14,246 nucleotides of DNA. Origin: Candidatus Magasanikiibacteriota bacterium (GTDB taxonomy: Bacteria; Patescibacteria; ABY1; Magasanikbacterales; 2-02-FULL-50-9b). Positions within the stretch are counted from its first letter, which is position 1, and each line of letters starts with the position of its first letter. The stretch lies in assembly GCA_903893485.1 (NCBI GenBank), contig CAITMK010000007.1:1-14246 (forward strand), written 5' to 3'. A program made the translations under genes and the position numbers. Shown one piece after another: positions 1 through 6,384 of the stretch. The notes beneath the pieces are model-generated. The model worked only from the letters and a program-made list of their open reading frames with translations, ran no database searches and was not told where the DNA came from.

Positions 1-381
1 GGTTTCGCCAGACACCAAAAAGTTATTACCATGCACAACCATGCGCACAACAGAACTGTAACTATTTGGAGAAACTCGCGCATACGTAAGGTTAATTGCA
101 CGAATATATAACGGCGCGCGTGTAATATTTCGGTTACATGGTGCGTAATAAGTACTTGTTTGGTTTACGGCACCAGTTGCATGGAGCAAATTGTACTCAT
201 AAATATAGCGCGGATCGTTTGCTTTATATACATTAGTAAAATTGCTGTAAGTTACCGTATTTGTAGCGCCAAAATGACGGCTCGAATAGGTTGAGTCATC
301 GACATAATGTGTGTGTGCGCTGGCAATTGCAGGAAACAAAAGGGTGGAAAACGCTGCAATGTAGGCAAAAAAGGTTTTCAT
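1..381 (-). CDS. Secreted protein of unknown function (5' part)
   Basis: The frame stays open from the ATG at 381 to the window edge, giving 127 codons with the C-terminus outside. The protein begins with a clear Sec signal peptide: a Lys at position 3, a hydrophobic core to about residue 17, and a likely cut after the ASA at residues 20-22. The mature part starts HTHYVDD and is rich in Tyr, Ser, Thr and Asn, as in extracellular beta-rich proteins. It has one Cys, and I see no catalytic motif. A consensus promoter lies just upstream (397-426). There is no Shine-Dalgarno, and the predicted leader is only about 8 nt. I do not recognise the family. A secreted surface or adhesion-type role is inference from composition only. 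Confidence 0.75.
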   Translation of the reverse strand, partial: MKTFFAYIAAFSTLLFPAIASAHTHYVDDSTYSSRHFGATNTVTYSNFTNVYKANDPRYIYEYNLLHATGAVNQTSTYYAPCNRNITRAPLYIRAINLTYARVSPNSYSSVVRMVVHGNNFLVSGET

Positions 382-396
382 AGATTTTGTAGAGCC

Positions 397-426
397 ATTA
401 TACGCACAAAATGCCGATTTTGTCAA
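397..426 (-). promoter_or_regulatory. Sigma-70-type promoter of the secreted protein
   Basis: On the minus strand TTGACA (426-421) and TATAAT (402-397) are both perfect consensus hexamers with 18 nt between them. The -10 box ends 15 nt before the ATG at 381, which leaves a leader of about 8 nt with no Shine-Dalgarno. Confidence 0.7.
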
Positions 427-448
427 TGGTGGCGTGGTCTTTTGAAAT

Positions 449-468
449 AAAAAAGCCGCTGCCGCAAC
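449..468 (-). terminator. Possible intrinsic terminator after the orphan gene
   Basis: On the minus strand GTTGC and GCGGC pair (two G-U wobbles) around the loop GGCA and are followed directly by six T. It lies 44 nt past the stop codon of the 512-1099 gene. The stem is short, so the call is moderate. Confidence 0.45.
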
Positions 469-511
469 CGATTTTTTGGCTAAAAGCCTCAAATAAGTCT
501 TGGCAAGCGGG

Positions 512-1099
512 TTATTGCGTCAGCAGGCCGCGGTGGTTCTGCCACAAGATGTAGAGCACCGCGAAGAACGGATTGCGGTCGCGGGCCGCTTTTGCCTTCG
601 GGCGCGTGAGCGCGAGGGCTTCTTTGTGGGTGAGCTCGTGATACGTGACGGCCAACACCAGGGCCACCGCCTCGCTGAAAGGCTCGCCCAGCCCCGCGAT
701 TGCGATCAGACGCTTGTGCGTGCGCACACCGCCGCCCCGCTGGCCAACTTCTCGTGGCTTTCCTTCGGTGCGCCAATGCCAGCTGGTTTTGATGCCCGGA
801 TGTTGCGTGAGCACGTCAATGCGTTGCAGCGCGCGCTCCAGGTACAGCGTACGCTCGCTGGGCAGGGTTGCGGCCGCGTCGCCACAGGTGTGGATTTGGG
901 CCACGGCCGGGACGCCAGAAAGCTCTGGGTCGTCCGGAAACGTGGCGGCCAGGTAAACCGGCTGTCCGGGATTCAAGTGCTTGGGTTTCAGGTGTTTGAG
1001 CACCAGTTCGGCCAAGACTTTTGCGTCGTGGCGCATGGAATCGAAGAGCACCGATGGGCTCGCTTGATCTGCGGTATAGGAAGTGTGAGGAACGGTCAT
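512..1099 (-). CDS. Orphan protein of 195 aa, unrecognised
   Basis: This start is chosen because AAGGAGAT (1111-1104) sits 5 nt before the ATG, one of the best ribosome binding sites in the window. The protein is soluble with no signal peptide or membrane segment. Visible points are a basic stretch 'RGGGVRTHKR' (121-130), a hydrophobic run to about 153, an HELTH sequence at 154-158 that fits the bare HExxH pattern, and a basic C-terminal region (167-174). The charged Lys after HELTH and the lack of a clear third ligand argue against a true zincin. The order Gly-rich turn, IAIAGL strand, then acidic/Ala-rich helix (131-151) loosely recalls the end of GlcG/HbpS-like (DUF336) domains; this is a weak impression. 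Codon use is GC-rich compared with rluF next door. It seems to be a single-gene unit with its own promoter. Confidence 0.7.
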   Translation of the reverse strand: MTVPHTSYTADQASPSVLFDSMRHDAKVLAELVLKHLKPKHLNPGQPVYLAATFPDDPELSGVPAVAQIHTCGDAAATLPSERTLYLERALQRIDVLTQHPGIKTSWHWRTEGKPREVGQRGGGVRTHKRLIAIAGLGEPFSEAVALVLAVTYHELTHKEALALTRPKAKAARDRNPFFAVLYILWQNHRGLLTQ

Positions 1100-1103
1100 G
1101 ACG

Positions 1104-1170
1104 ATCTCCTTGGAACGGGTTTTGCAGAGTTTCTGCGCAGCTACAATAACAGATGAGGCGAAAAAGTCAA
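1104..1170 (-). promoter_or_regulatory. Promoter, hairpin leader and RBS of the orphan gene
   Basis: On the minus strand TTGACT (1170-1165), 16 nt, then TATTGT (1148-1143) form a promoter that begins 4 nt past the rluF stop codon. The predicted start (about 1136) coincides with a hairpin GCAGA-AAC-TCTGC (1136-1124). The RBS AAGGAGAT (1111-1104) follows. A hairpin at the extreme 5' end could protect the mRNA; that is inference. Confidence 0.5.
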
Positions 1171-1174
1171 GCCC

Positions 1175-1906
1175 TTATTCCTCAATATCAAGTTCAGGTG
1201 CGGGATTATTCGGTTGCTTATCTAAAATATTTTTAAGCTCAAGCATTTCTGCCGCTGGAATTTCTTGCCATTGTCCTTCGGCAAGGTCGGCAATTTTAAC
1301 ATTCATGATACGAATGCGGTGAAGACGCTTCACTTTGAATCCGCAGGCCTCAGTCATTCGGCGGATTTGGCGATTTTTGCCTTCGGTCAAAATAATTGAA
1401 AATTTATTTTCGGCAAGGCGTTTGATTTTACATGGTTTGGTAATGTAGCCACCAATATTTACGCCCGATGACATTTTTTTAAGAAATTCTTGGGGGAATT
1501 CTGCATTCACTTCGACTTCGTATTCTTTTTCATGGCCATATTGCGCGCGCAAAATTTTGTTTACGATGTCGCCGTCGTTGGTGAGAAAAATTAAACCCGT
1601 TGATGGTTTGTCGAGGCGGCCAATAGGGAACACGCGCTGCGGAAAATTAATTGATTCAATAATATTTTTTGGCGTTTTGAGATCCGTGGTACACGTAACG
1701 CCAAAAGGTTTGTTGTACATGATATAAATTGCCGGCTGTTTTTGGTCGATTTTTTTGCGGTCGAGTGTGACGACGTCTTCGAGCGAAACTTGATCGCCGA
1801 GTTTGGCAGTTTTGCCGTTAATTTGAACACGACCGGCTTCGATAAGTCGGTCTGCTTCGCGGCGGCTGCAATAGCCCTGATCGGTAAAATATTTATTGAT
1901 GCGCAT
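1175..1906 (-). CDS. rluF: 23S rRNA pseudouridine synthase, RluF type
   Basis: This enzyme isomerises uridine to pseudouridine in RNA; E. coli RluF acts on 23S rRNA U2604. An S4 RNA-binding domain covers about residues 1-48 (RINKYFTDQGYCSRREADRL). The RsuA/RluB/E/F catalytic domain follows, with GRLDK at 96-100, where Asp99 is the expected nucleophile. The stretches 'VFPIGRLDK', 'HEKEYEVEV' and 'NRQIRRM' fit RluF better than RluB. At 243 aa it lacks the longer C-terminal tail of E. coli RluF (290 aa). It has no Shine-Dalgarno, and its ATG lies 14 nt after the 3' end of tRNA-Arg on the same strand, so it is probably transcribed from the tRNA promoter. Confidence 0.9.
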   Translation of the reverse strand: MRINKYFTDQGYCSRREADRLIEAGRVQINGKTAKLGDQVSLEDVVTLDRKKIDQKQPAIYIMYNKPFGVTCTTDLKTPKNIIESINFPQRVFPIGRLDKPSTGLIFLTNDGDIVNKILRAQYGHEKEYEVEVNAEFPQEFLKKMSSGVNIGGYITKPCKIKRLAENKFSIILTEGKNRQIRRMTEACGFKVKRLHRIRIMNVKIADLAEGQWQEIPAAEMLELKNILDKQPNNPAPELDIEE

Positions 1907-1920
1907 TTTGAAAGTTTTAT

Positions 1921-1992
1921 TGACCCCGAATGGAATCGAACCATTATCAATAGCTTAGAAGGCTACTGCACTATCCGTTGTGCTACAGGGTC
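1921..1992 (-). tRNA. tRNA-Arg (anticodon UCU)
   Basis: A full cloverleaf can be drawn on the minus strand. The acceptor GACCCTG pairs with CGGGGTC (one G-U). The D stem is GCAC/GTGC, the anticodon stem GTAGC/GCTAT with loop CTTCTAA (anticodon TCT, reads AGA), and the T stem AATGG/CCATT with loop TTCGATT. The discriminator is A. The 3' CCA is not encoded (the next bases are ATA), so CCA must be added by a nucleotidyltransferase. It is the first element of a probable tRNA-rluF transcript. Confidence 0.93.
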
Positions 1993-2002
1993 AGGTGCGT
2001 TT

Positions 2003-2031
2003 AGAATACCCGTATTTTGGTGTGCGGTCAA
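2003..2031 (-). promoter_or_regulatory. Promoter of tRNA-Arg and rluF
   Basis: On the minus strand TTGACC (2031-2026), a 17-nt spacer and TATTCT (2008-2003) precede the first base of the mature tRNA (1992) by 10 nt. It is a good vegetative promoter and the only clear one upstream of rluF. Confidence 0.65.
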
Positions 2032-2074
2032 TGTTTGCGGGGTTGTCCCCAGCTTATCCCAAATTGTTTGTTTG

Positions 2075-2105
2075 ACTGTTTTATTACACTGTAATACAAA
2101 ACAGT
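2075..2105. promoter_or_regulatory. Palindromic operator over the RHH gene promoter
   Basis: A nested inverted repeat: ACTGTTTT (2075-2082) and AAAACAGT (2098-2105) flank ATTACA-C-TGTAAT (2083-2095). The right side carries two extra bases (AC). It overlaps a candidate promoter, TTGTTT (2068-2073), 16 nt, TGTAAT (2090-2095), and ends 3 nt before the ATG of the ribbon-helix-helix gene. RHH dimers typically bind such symmetric sites and repress their own genes, so autoregulation is the natural inference. Confidence 0.55.
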
Positions 2106-2108
2106 TAT

Positions 2109-2363
2109 ATGAGAAAAATAGTTTCCGTCTCCTTGACCCCAGAGCTAAAAGAAATCTTAGATGCTGAAGTCAAAAAGCATCAGCTTTCATCGCGCAGTGA
2201 GTGCGTCAGACGCATGATTCGCGATTGGAAATTTGTTCAGCGAGAGAAGATTCGTCTTCAAGGTGTGCGCCATCGTTTAGAAGATCAACAGCTTTGGCAA
2301 ATTTCGAGTCTTACTGATTTGTTTGATTTGGACCCGCCAGAGGGTAATCCGTTGACGCAGTAA
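2109..2363 (+). CDS. Ribbon-helix-helix (CopG/MetJ fold) DNA-binding protein
   Basis: This small protein of 84 aa starts with the RHH pattern: a beta strand RKIVSVSL (2-9), helix A (11-23) and, after a Ser turn, helix B SSRSECVRRMIRDW (27-40). Such proteins dimerise and insert the paired strands into the major groove. The basic middle (44-57) and acidic tail have no recognised domain. There is no Shine-Dalgarno, and the promoter predicts a leader of at most about 8 nt. No toxin gene follows: the next gene is convergent and overlaps the last 87 nt. It is therefore probably a stand-alone, self-regulating repressor, although an antitoxin-like origin cannot be excluded. Confidence 0.8.
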   Translation: MRKIVSVSLTPELKEILDAEVKKHQLSSRSECVRRMIRDWKFVQREKIRLQGVRHRLEDQQLWQISSLTDLFDLDPPEGNPLTQ

Positions 2364-3053
2364 CATTTGTCCGTGCGCGTTAAAAAAATTTTTGATGATG
2401 GATCCAAAATCACGCGGCAGTAAAATATGACGCCAAAAAAGCGGTGGTGGATCTGCAGGATCGGACCACAAATTATTTCGTTCGGCCAATCGCGGCCAGT
2501 AGGTTAAATGGTCCGTATGGCGCACGCGCATTTCTGGTGTCCAAAATGATGCTTCGTGATACACGCGCGCTGCGGGAATGTGCGCAATGCGACCACGCAT
2601 GGCGAGTGCGAGCGCCAGTGCTTTATCTTCATACACGCGAAAATTCTCTGGGAAACCACCGACTGCTAAAAAATCTTTTGCCCGTACCGCGCAAAGTGCG
2701 CCCATAAACCATTTAGCATTTGGATTTTGTACCGCGCGTTCATTTGCGCCGGCAACATATCCATCGGCTCGATAAATTACCGCGCCTGCTGCGGCAATAA
2801 CTCCAGAATTTTCAAATGCGGCAATTAATTTTTCCACGCAATCCGACGCCGCGATGCAATCATCATCCATGAAAACTAAAATTTTTGCTCCTGCTGCAAT
2901 CGCTTTTCGTGCTCCACGATTACGTGTTTTTGCGGGGCCAAAACGGCCGGCATCGTCGTGCGAAATAAAAATTTTAGCGTCGCCCAAACTTGCAACAGCG
3001 CGCGCCAAACTTGCGGGTCGTTCGCAGGTGGGAATTATCACAGCTACATTCAT
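2277..3053 (-). CDS. Family 2 glycosyltransferase
   Basis: A GT-A fold sugar transferase of 258 aa, likely acting at the cytoplasmic face on surface glycans. The start at 3053 is chosen because MNVAVIIPTCERPASL is the standard GT2 N-terminus and a -10 box sits 8 nt upstream. A start at 3089 would add 12 atypical residues and run into the Nudix gene. Motifs: nucleotide-binding strand 3-8, the metal-binding DDD (63-65) in 'VFMDDD', acceptor-side 'GGF' (132-134) and 'YED' (141-143) with the probable catalytic acid. No membrane segment is visible. Donor and acceptor cannot be told. Its 3' end overlaps the convergent RHH gene by 87 nt, leaving no room for a terminator. Confidence 0.85.
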   Translation of the reverse strand: MNVAVIIPTCERPASLARAVASLGDAKIFISHDDAGRFGPAKTRNRGARKAIAAGAKILVFMDDDCIAASDCVEKLIAAFENSGVIAAAGAVIYRADGYVAGANERAVQNPNAKWFMGALCAVRAKDFLAVGGFPENFRVYEDKALALALAMRGRIAHIPAARVYHEASFWTPEMRVRHTDHLTYWPRLAERNNLWSDPADPPPLFWRHILLPRDFGSIIKNFFNAHGQMLLRQRITLWRVQIKQISKTRNLPKLLIF

Positions 3054-3061
3054 GTTTGGAT

Positions 3062-3074
3062 TGTATAGTATACT
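3062..3074. promoter_or_regulatory. Overlapping divergent -10 boxes (glycosyltransferase / Nudix)
   Basis: The sequence around TATAGTATACT gives TATACT on the plus strand (3069-3074) and TATACA (3067-3062) or TATACT (3072-3067) on the minus strand. Only 30 bp separate the two ATGs. The plus box ends 9 nt before the Nudix ATG and the minus TATACA ends 8 nt before the glycosyltransferase ATG. Both transcripts should be leaderless or nearly so. The -35 regions are poor on both sides. Confidence 0.55.
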
Positions 3075-3083
3075 GTCGCCACT

Positions 3084-3518
3084 ATGCAAACGACCTATTC
3101 AGCTGGCGGCGTGGTATTAAACGCTCGCGGACAAGTTTTAGTTACTAATCAAAACGGCGATTCGTGGTCGTTGCCAAAAGGGCATATCGATCCAGGCGAA
3201 GATGCCCGCACTGCATCAGCGCGCGAAATCGCCGAAGAAACCGGTATTACTGAATTAGAATTTGTTGCGCCACTAGGCAGCTATATGCGCCCTCGAATTG
3301 CACGTGGCGGCGTGGGCGATGATCCAACTGAAATGAAACACATTGAATTTTTTTTGTATCGAACCACGCAAGAAACGTTAGCACCGACGGATCCGCATCA
3401 TCCCGAAGCGCGTTGGGTTGATCTGCAAAGTGTTGCAGAACTTTTGTCGCACCCTAAAGACAAGGAATTTTTTATCTCCTGCGTCGAAAATATTTCCGCA
3501 GCTCTTCCCAAACAATAA
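3084..3518 (+). CDS. Nudix hydrolase
   Basis: This protein hydrolyses a nucleoside diphosphate linked to another moiety. The complete Nudix box G-x5-E-x7-REuxEExGu lies at residues 33-55, from GHIDPGE to REIAEETGI, with the metal-binding Glu residues 48, 51 and 52 all present. The length of 144 aa and the N-terminal 'SAGGVVLNARGQVLV' fit a single-domain enzyme of the MutT/Ap4A hydrolase type. The motif 'SWSLPKGHI' before the box is common in diadenosine-tetraphosphate hydrolases, but the substrate cannot be fixed from sequence. There is no Shine-Dalgarno before the ATG. The last 47 nt overlap the end of the convergent P-type ATPase gene. Confidence 0.92.
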   Translation: MQTTYSAGGVVLNARGQVLVTNQNGDSWSLPKGHIDPGEDARTASAREIAEETGITELEFVAPLGSYMRPRIARGGVGDDPTEMKHIEFFLYRTTQETLAPTDPHHPEARWVDLQSVAELLSHPKDKEFFISCVENISAALPKQ

Positions 3519-5973
3519 CACTGCACGCAATTAAAAATGCTTCGCCCCAAATTGACGCGCTGACTGGTGCGGTGCCGAGTAAATTATTCATGAACGGCAC
3601 ATACAGCGCGATACACTGCAGCGCTAAAACAATAACCGTTGCGCCAATCAAAAATGGATTTTTAGTTAGTGATGTGGCGAACATTGATCGTCGTTCGCTG
3701 CGAAGTGCCCATGCATGAACCCATTGAAACATCGCCATGGTCACGAGCATCGCGCTGCGACGTTCGGTTAAATTTAAATCCGTGTGATGCATAAATAAAA
3801 ATAACGAGCCCACGGTCATGATTAAACCGCTGCTTGCCATGCTCCACAAATCGCCAGCGCGCAGCAGATATTTGCTGCGGCGAAAATTTGGCGTCGGAAG
3901 TTTTTCGTCTTTCGGTTCAACCGCAAGCGCAACATCTAAAAAACCGTCGGTGACTAAGTTGAGCCAAATGATTTGCGCGGCAGTAAGTGGAACCGGCAAA
4001 CGCAAAAAAATTGCAGTTGCAATAATACAAATTTCACCAAAGTTGCTTGAGATTAAATACGTGAGTACAGTGCGCAAGCGGCCATACATGGTGCGGCCCT
4101 CATCGATGGCGGCAAGTAATGAATCTAATTTGTCATCGAGTAGTAAAATATCTGCAGCGTGGCGCGCGACATCGGTACCATTTTTTGCCATCGCAATTCC
4201 TAAATGCGCCGCAACTAATGATGGCGCATCATTCACACCATCGCCGGTCATGGCAATGGTGCTGCCAATTTTTTCGTATAAATTAATAATGCGTAATTTA
4301 TCTTCTGGGCTTACGCGTGCAAAAACTGAAGCACGTGGAAATAAAGTACGCAGTTCTAAATCAGAAAGATTTTTTAATTCTGCGCCCGTGATAACATGAT
4401 CGCCACGTTCAAAAATTCCAACTTGCGCTGCAACGGTGCGCGCTGTTGCCGGCAGGTCGCCGGTAATCATAATCACGCGGATACCGGCGCCTTTGATGCG
4501 TGCAATCGTTGATGCGGCTTCAGGGCGGATCGCATCGGATAAACCTAATAAGCATTCAAAAATAAAATGGGTAAGTGGTCCTTGATGATTTTGTTCCGTT
4601 GTTTTTTTATGCGCTACCGCAACAACGCGTAATCCACGTTCGGCCATTTGCTGAATTTCGGCAGCGATCGCACCACGTTCGTGCGTGGTCATCGGACGAA
4701 CATCATCGTCGCCATATTGCACACTGTCGCAGGTTGATAAAATTGCTTCAGGTGCGCCAACTAACGAATGCGCGTTTGCAAAAAAAGCGTGTGATAATTT
4801 TGTTTCATAATCGAACGGAATAGTGCGAAGTACTGCTTGCGCTTCGGCATTTAATTTTTCTGCAAAATGTACGAATGCTTTTTCAGTTGGATCTGCGTGT
4901 AAGTGTTGTGTGCTATGTGCGTGCAATCGGCCGGCAATATGTTTTTCGTGCGGCAATAAATTAGCGGCATCTAATAGGGTAATTGCACGTGCTGGCGTAC
5001 GTAGCTCGGAAACGATTAATTTATTTTCAGTTATGGTGCCGGTTTTATCGAGTGCCAAAATACGAATTTGCGCGAGCGCTTCGACGGCAAATAATTTTTT
5101 AACTAGCACGTTGTGGCGCGCTAAACGGCGCATGCCTGTGGCTAACACAATTGTTAATACGGCTGGCAAACCTTCAGGAATTGCAGATACCGCAAGCGCA
5201 ACCGCAATAAGCGCCATTTCATGTGGCGCCAAACCTGATTGCACACCAAGTACATAAATACATGCAGTTAAAATTAAAATTGCAATTACAGCAACGCGCG
5301 ACAACATGCGCAAATCATACTCAAGTGGTGTTGGCGTGCGTGTGGGGCGCAGCGAAGCGCTTAATTTTCCAAGACGCGTATGCGCGCCAGTTTCGGTAAC
5401 AAGCGCAATACCATTTCCATGTGTCATGGAGGTGCCGGCAAAAATTATTTTTTGTTTTACATTTGCCGCGTCTTTGGGAACAGGAATTGATTCACCCGTG
5501 AGCGTTGATTCATTAACACGCACGTAATTTGTTTGCAAAAATTTTGCATCCGCAACAATGCCATCGCCTTCGGTTAGCAATAAAAGATCGCCTGGAACAA
5601 CCTCGGCGGACGTGATAGTAATATCTTGTCCATCGCGCCGCACCACTGCGGTGTGCGGTGTGAGCGCGCGCAGAGCAAGTATACTTTGCGCTGCGCGATA
5701 TTCGTGAAACGCGCCAATAAAACTATTTAAAAGTAAAACAAATAAAATAACTGATGCATCGGTTGCGTGTTCAATTATAAAAAGCGCTGCGGCTGCAAAA
5801 AGTAACACACCAATGAGCGGGCTTTTAAATTGGCGGAGCCAAATTGCAAAAGGGCCGGGAAGTGGTGGGCGAGGAATTACGTTTTCTCCAAAGGTTTTTC
5901 GTTGCTCAAGTACTTGTGTGGCACTCAGGCCAGTTGTGGTGTCAACTTGCACGGATGAATTTTTATGTGGCAT
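3472..5973 (-). CDS. P-type ATPase, Ca2+-type (P2A)
   Basis: An 833-aa cation pump of the inner membrane. Visible in order: N-terminal cation-ATPase domain (12-35); two membrane helices (about 52-88); actuator TGES (159-162); M4 with PEGLP (266-270); phosphorylation site DKTGT (309-313, Asp309); N-domain; MITGD (502-506); TGDGVND (576-582); and a C-terminal bundle with SSNFGE (642-647) and NLVTDG (672-677). Compared with SERCA, the Ca2+ ligands Asn768, Glu771, Asn796, Thr799, Asp800 and Glu309 all have counterparts, while the Glu908 position appears to be Gln750, as in PMCA pumps. This points to Ca2+ (or Mn2+) export with perhaps one site. Two oddities are VGAPE instead of KGAPE (405-409) and a His-rich stretch (six His in 342-359). 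The ATG is preceded at 6 nt by TATAAT. Confidence 0.9.
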   Translation of the reverse strand: MPHKNSSVQVDTTTGLSATQVLEQRKTFGENVIPRPPLPGPFAIWLRQFKSPLIGVLLFAAAALFIIEHATDASVILFVLLLNSFIGAFHEYRAAQSILALRALTPHTAVVRRDGQDITITSAEVVPGDLLLLTEGDGIVADAKFLQTNYVRVNESTLTGESIPVPKDAANVKQKIIFAGTSMTHGNGIALVTETGAHTRLGKLSASLRPTRTPTPLEYDLRMLSRVAVIAILILTACIYVLGVQSGLAPHEMALIAVALAVSAIPEGLPAVLTIVLATGMRRLARHNVLVKKLFAVEALAQIRILALDKTGTITENKLIVSELRTPARAITLLDAANLLPHEKHIAGRLHAHSTQHLHADPTEKAFVHFAEKLNAEAQAVLRTIPFDYETKLSHAFFANAHSLVGAPEAILSTCDSVQYGDDDVRPMTTHERGAIAAEIQQMAERGLRVVAVAHKKTTEQNHQGPLTHFIFECLLGLSDAIRPEAASTIARIKGAGIRVIMITGDLPATARTVAAQVGIFERGDHVITGAELKNLSDLELRTLFPRASVFARVSPEDKLRIINLYEKIGSTIAMTGDGVNDAPSLVAAHLGIAMAKNGTDVARHAADILLLDDKLDSLLAAIDEGRTMYGRLRTVLTYLISSNFGEICIIATAIFLRLPVPLTAAQIIWLNLVTDGFLDVALAVEPKDEKLPTPNFRRSKYLLRAGDLWSMASSGLIMTVGSLFLFMHHTDLNLTERRSAMLVTMAMFQWVHAWALRSERRSMFATSLTKNPFLIGATVIVLALQCIALYVPFMNNLLGTAPVSASIWGEAFLIACSVIVWEELRKYFRRRR

Positions 5974-5975
5974 AC

Positions 5976-5988
5976 TATAATTATACCA
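5976..5988. promoter_or_regulatory. Overlapping divergent -10 boxes (ATPase / Hsp20-like)
   Basis: The palindrome TATAATTATA holds TATAAT on the plus strand (5976-5981) and on the minus strand (5985-5980). The minus box has an extended TGG (5988-5986) and ends exactly 6 nt before the ATPase ATG, which predicts transcription starting at the A of the start codon. The plus box leaves about 14 nt of leader before the ATG at 6003. Neither side has a Shine-Dalgarno. Confidence 0.6.
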
Positions 5989-6002
5989 TTCAAAAAAATA
6001 TT

Positions 6003-6332
6003 ATGTTGCATCTTCAGGATATTGGATTTACGAGAGGAAAAAATGATTATACGGTTGTAATTACCATGCCGTTTGGGCGTAATGATGTTTTTACGATTAC
6101 CGCAGACGCAAATACCTTATATATAGAAGGCCGATTTTCTGCCGCGGAATCCTATAAATTTGGCAAAGCCTACATTAAAGAACACCAAGAGGGTGATTAT
6201 TCTTTTACTATTCCACTTGAATACGCTGTAGATCACACAACCGGCAAGGCGGAGATCGCGCACGGCAAGTTGCTGGTTTGGTTTTCGTATTCCGAAAAAC
6301 CAGACGCAGGGCGTACGCGCATTCGGTTTTGA
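6003..6332 (+). CDS. Divergent Hsp20/alpha-crystallin-like protein
   Basis: The ATG at 6003 is preferred over an upstream start at 5844, because the extra 53 residues would lie antisense inside the ATPase gene and do not resemble a domain. The 109-aa protein is predicted all-beta. It has the order of an alpha-crystallin domain: a strand VVITMPFG (18-25), 'TLYIEGRF' (38-45), 'YSFTIPLEYAVD' (66-77), and 'GKAEIAHGKLLV' (81-92), which matches the A-xxx-nG-x-L signature with His in place of Asn. Family members are ATP-independent chaperones that hold unfolding proteins. The usual C-terminal I-x-I anchor is seen only loosely ('RTRIRF'). Another beta-sandwich fold is possible. Confidence 0.6.
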   Translation: MLHLQDIGFTRGKNDYTVVITMPFGRNDVFTITADANTLYIEGRFSAAESYKFGKAYIKEHQEGDYSFTIPLEYAVDHTTGKAEIAHGKLLVWFSYSEKPDAGRTRIRF

Positions 6333-6380
6333 TTGACTATATTTTTGCTCTGTGCTGAAATAGGTTGCAACAAGGGGGTG
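6333..6380 (+). promoter_or_regulatory. Promoter and RBS of the histidine phosphatase gene
   Basis: TTGACT (6333-6338), a 17-nt spacer and TGAAAT (6356-6361) begin directly after the stop codon of the Hsp20-like gene. A strong RBS, AAGGGGGTG (6372-6380), sits 4 nt before the ATG at 6385. The predicted leader is about 17 nt. Confidence 0.5.
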
Positions 6381-6384
6381 TCTC

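Noticed and set aside
500..1156. Long plus-strand open frame opposite the orphan gene
   Set aside because: It is antisense to the 512-1099 gene, which has a consensus RBS, promoter and terminator. The plus-strand product shows no domain, and GC-rich DNA readily opens shadow frames.
2039..2050. GGGG-TTGT-CCCC hairpin between tRNA-Arg and RHH genes
   Set aside because: It has no T run and lies between two divergent promoters, so it is not a terminator. The nearby TTATCCC resembles a DnaA box only partly, and no cluster is present.
5844..6002. Upstream extension of the Hsp20-like protein
   Set aside because: It lies within the ATPase coding region on the other strand and upstream of the shared promoter. 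The extra residues have no domain character.
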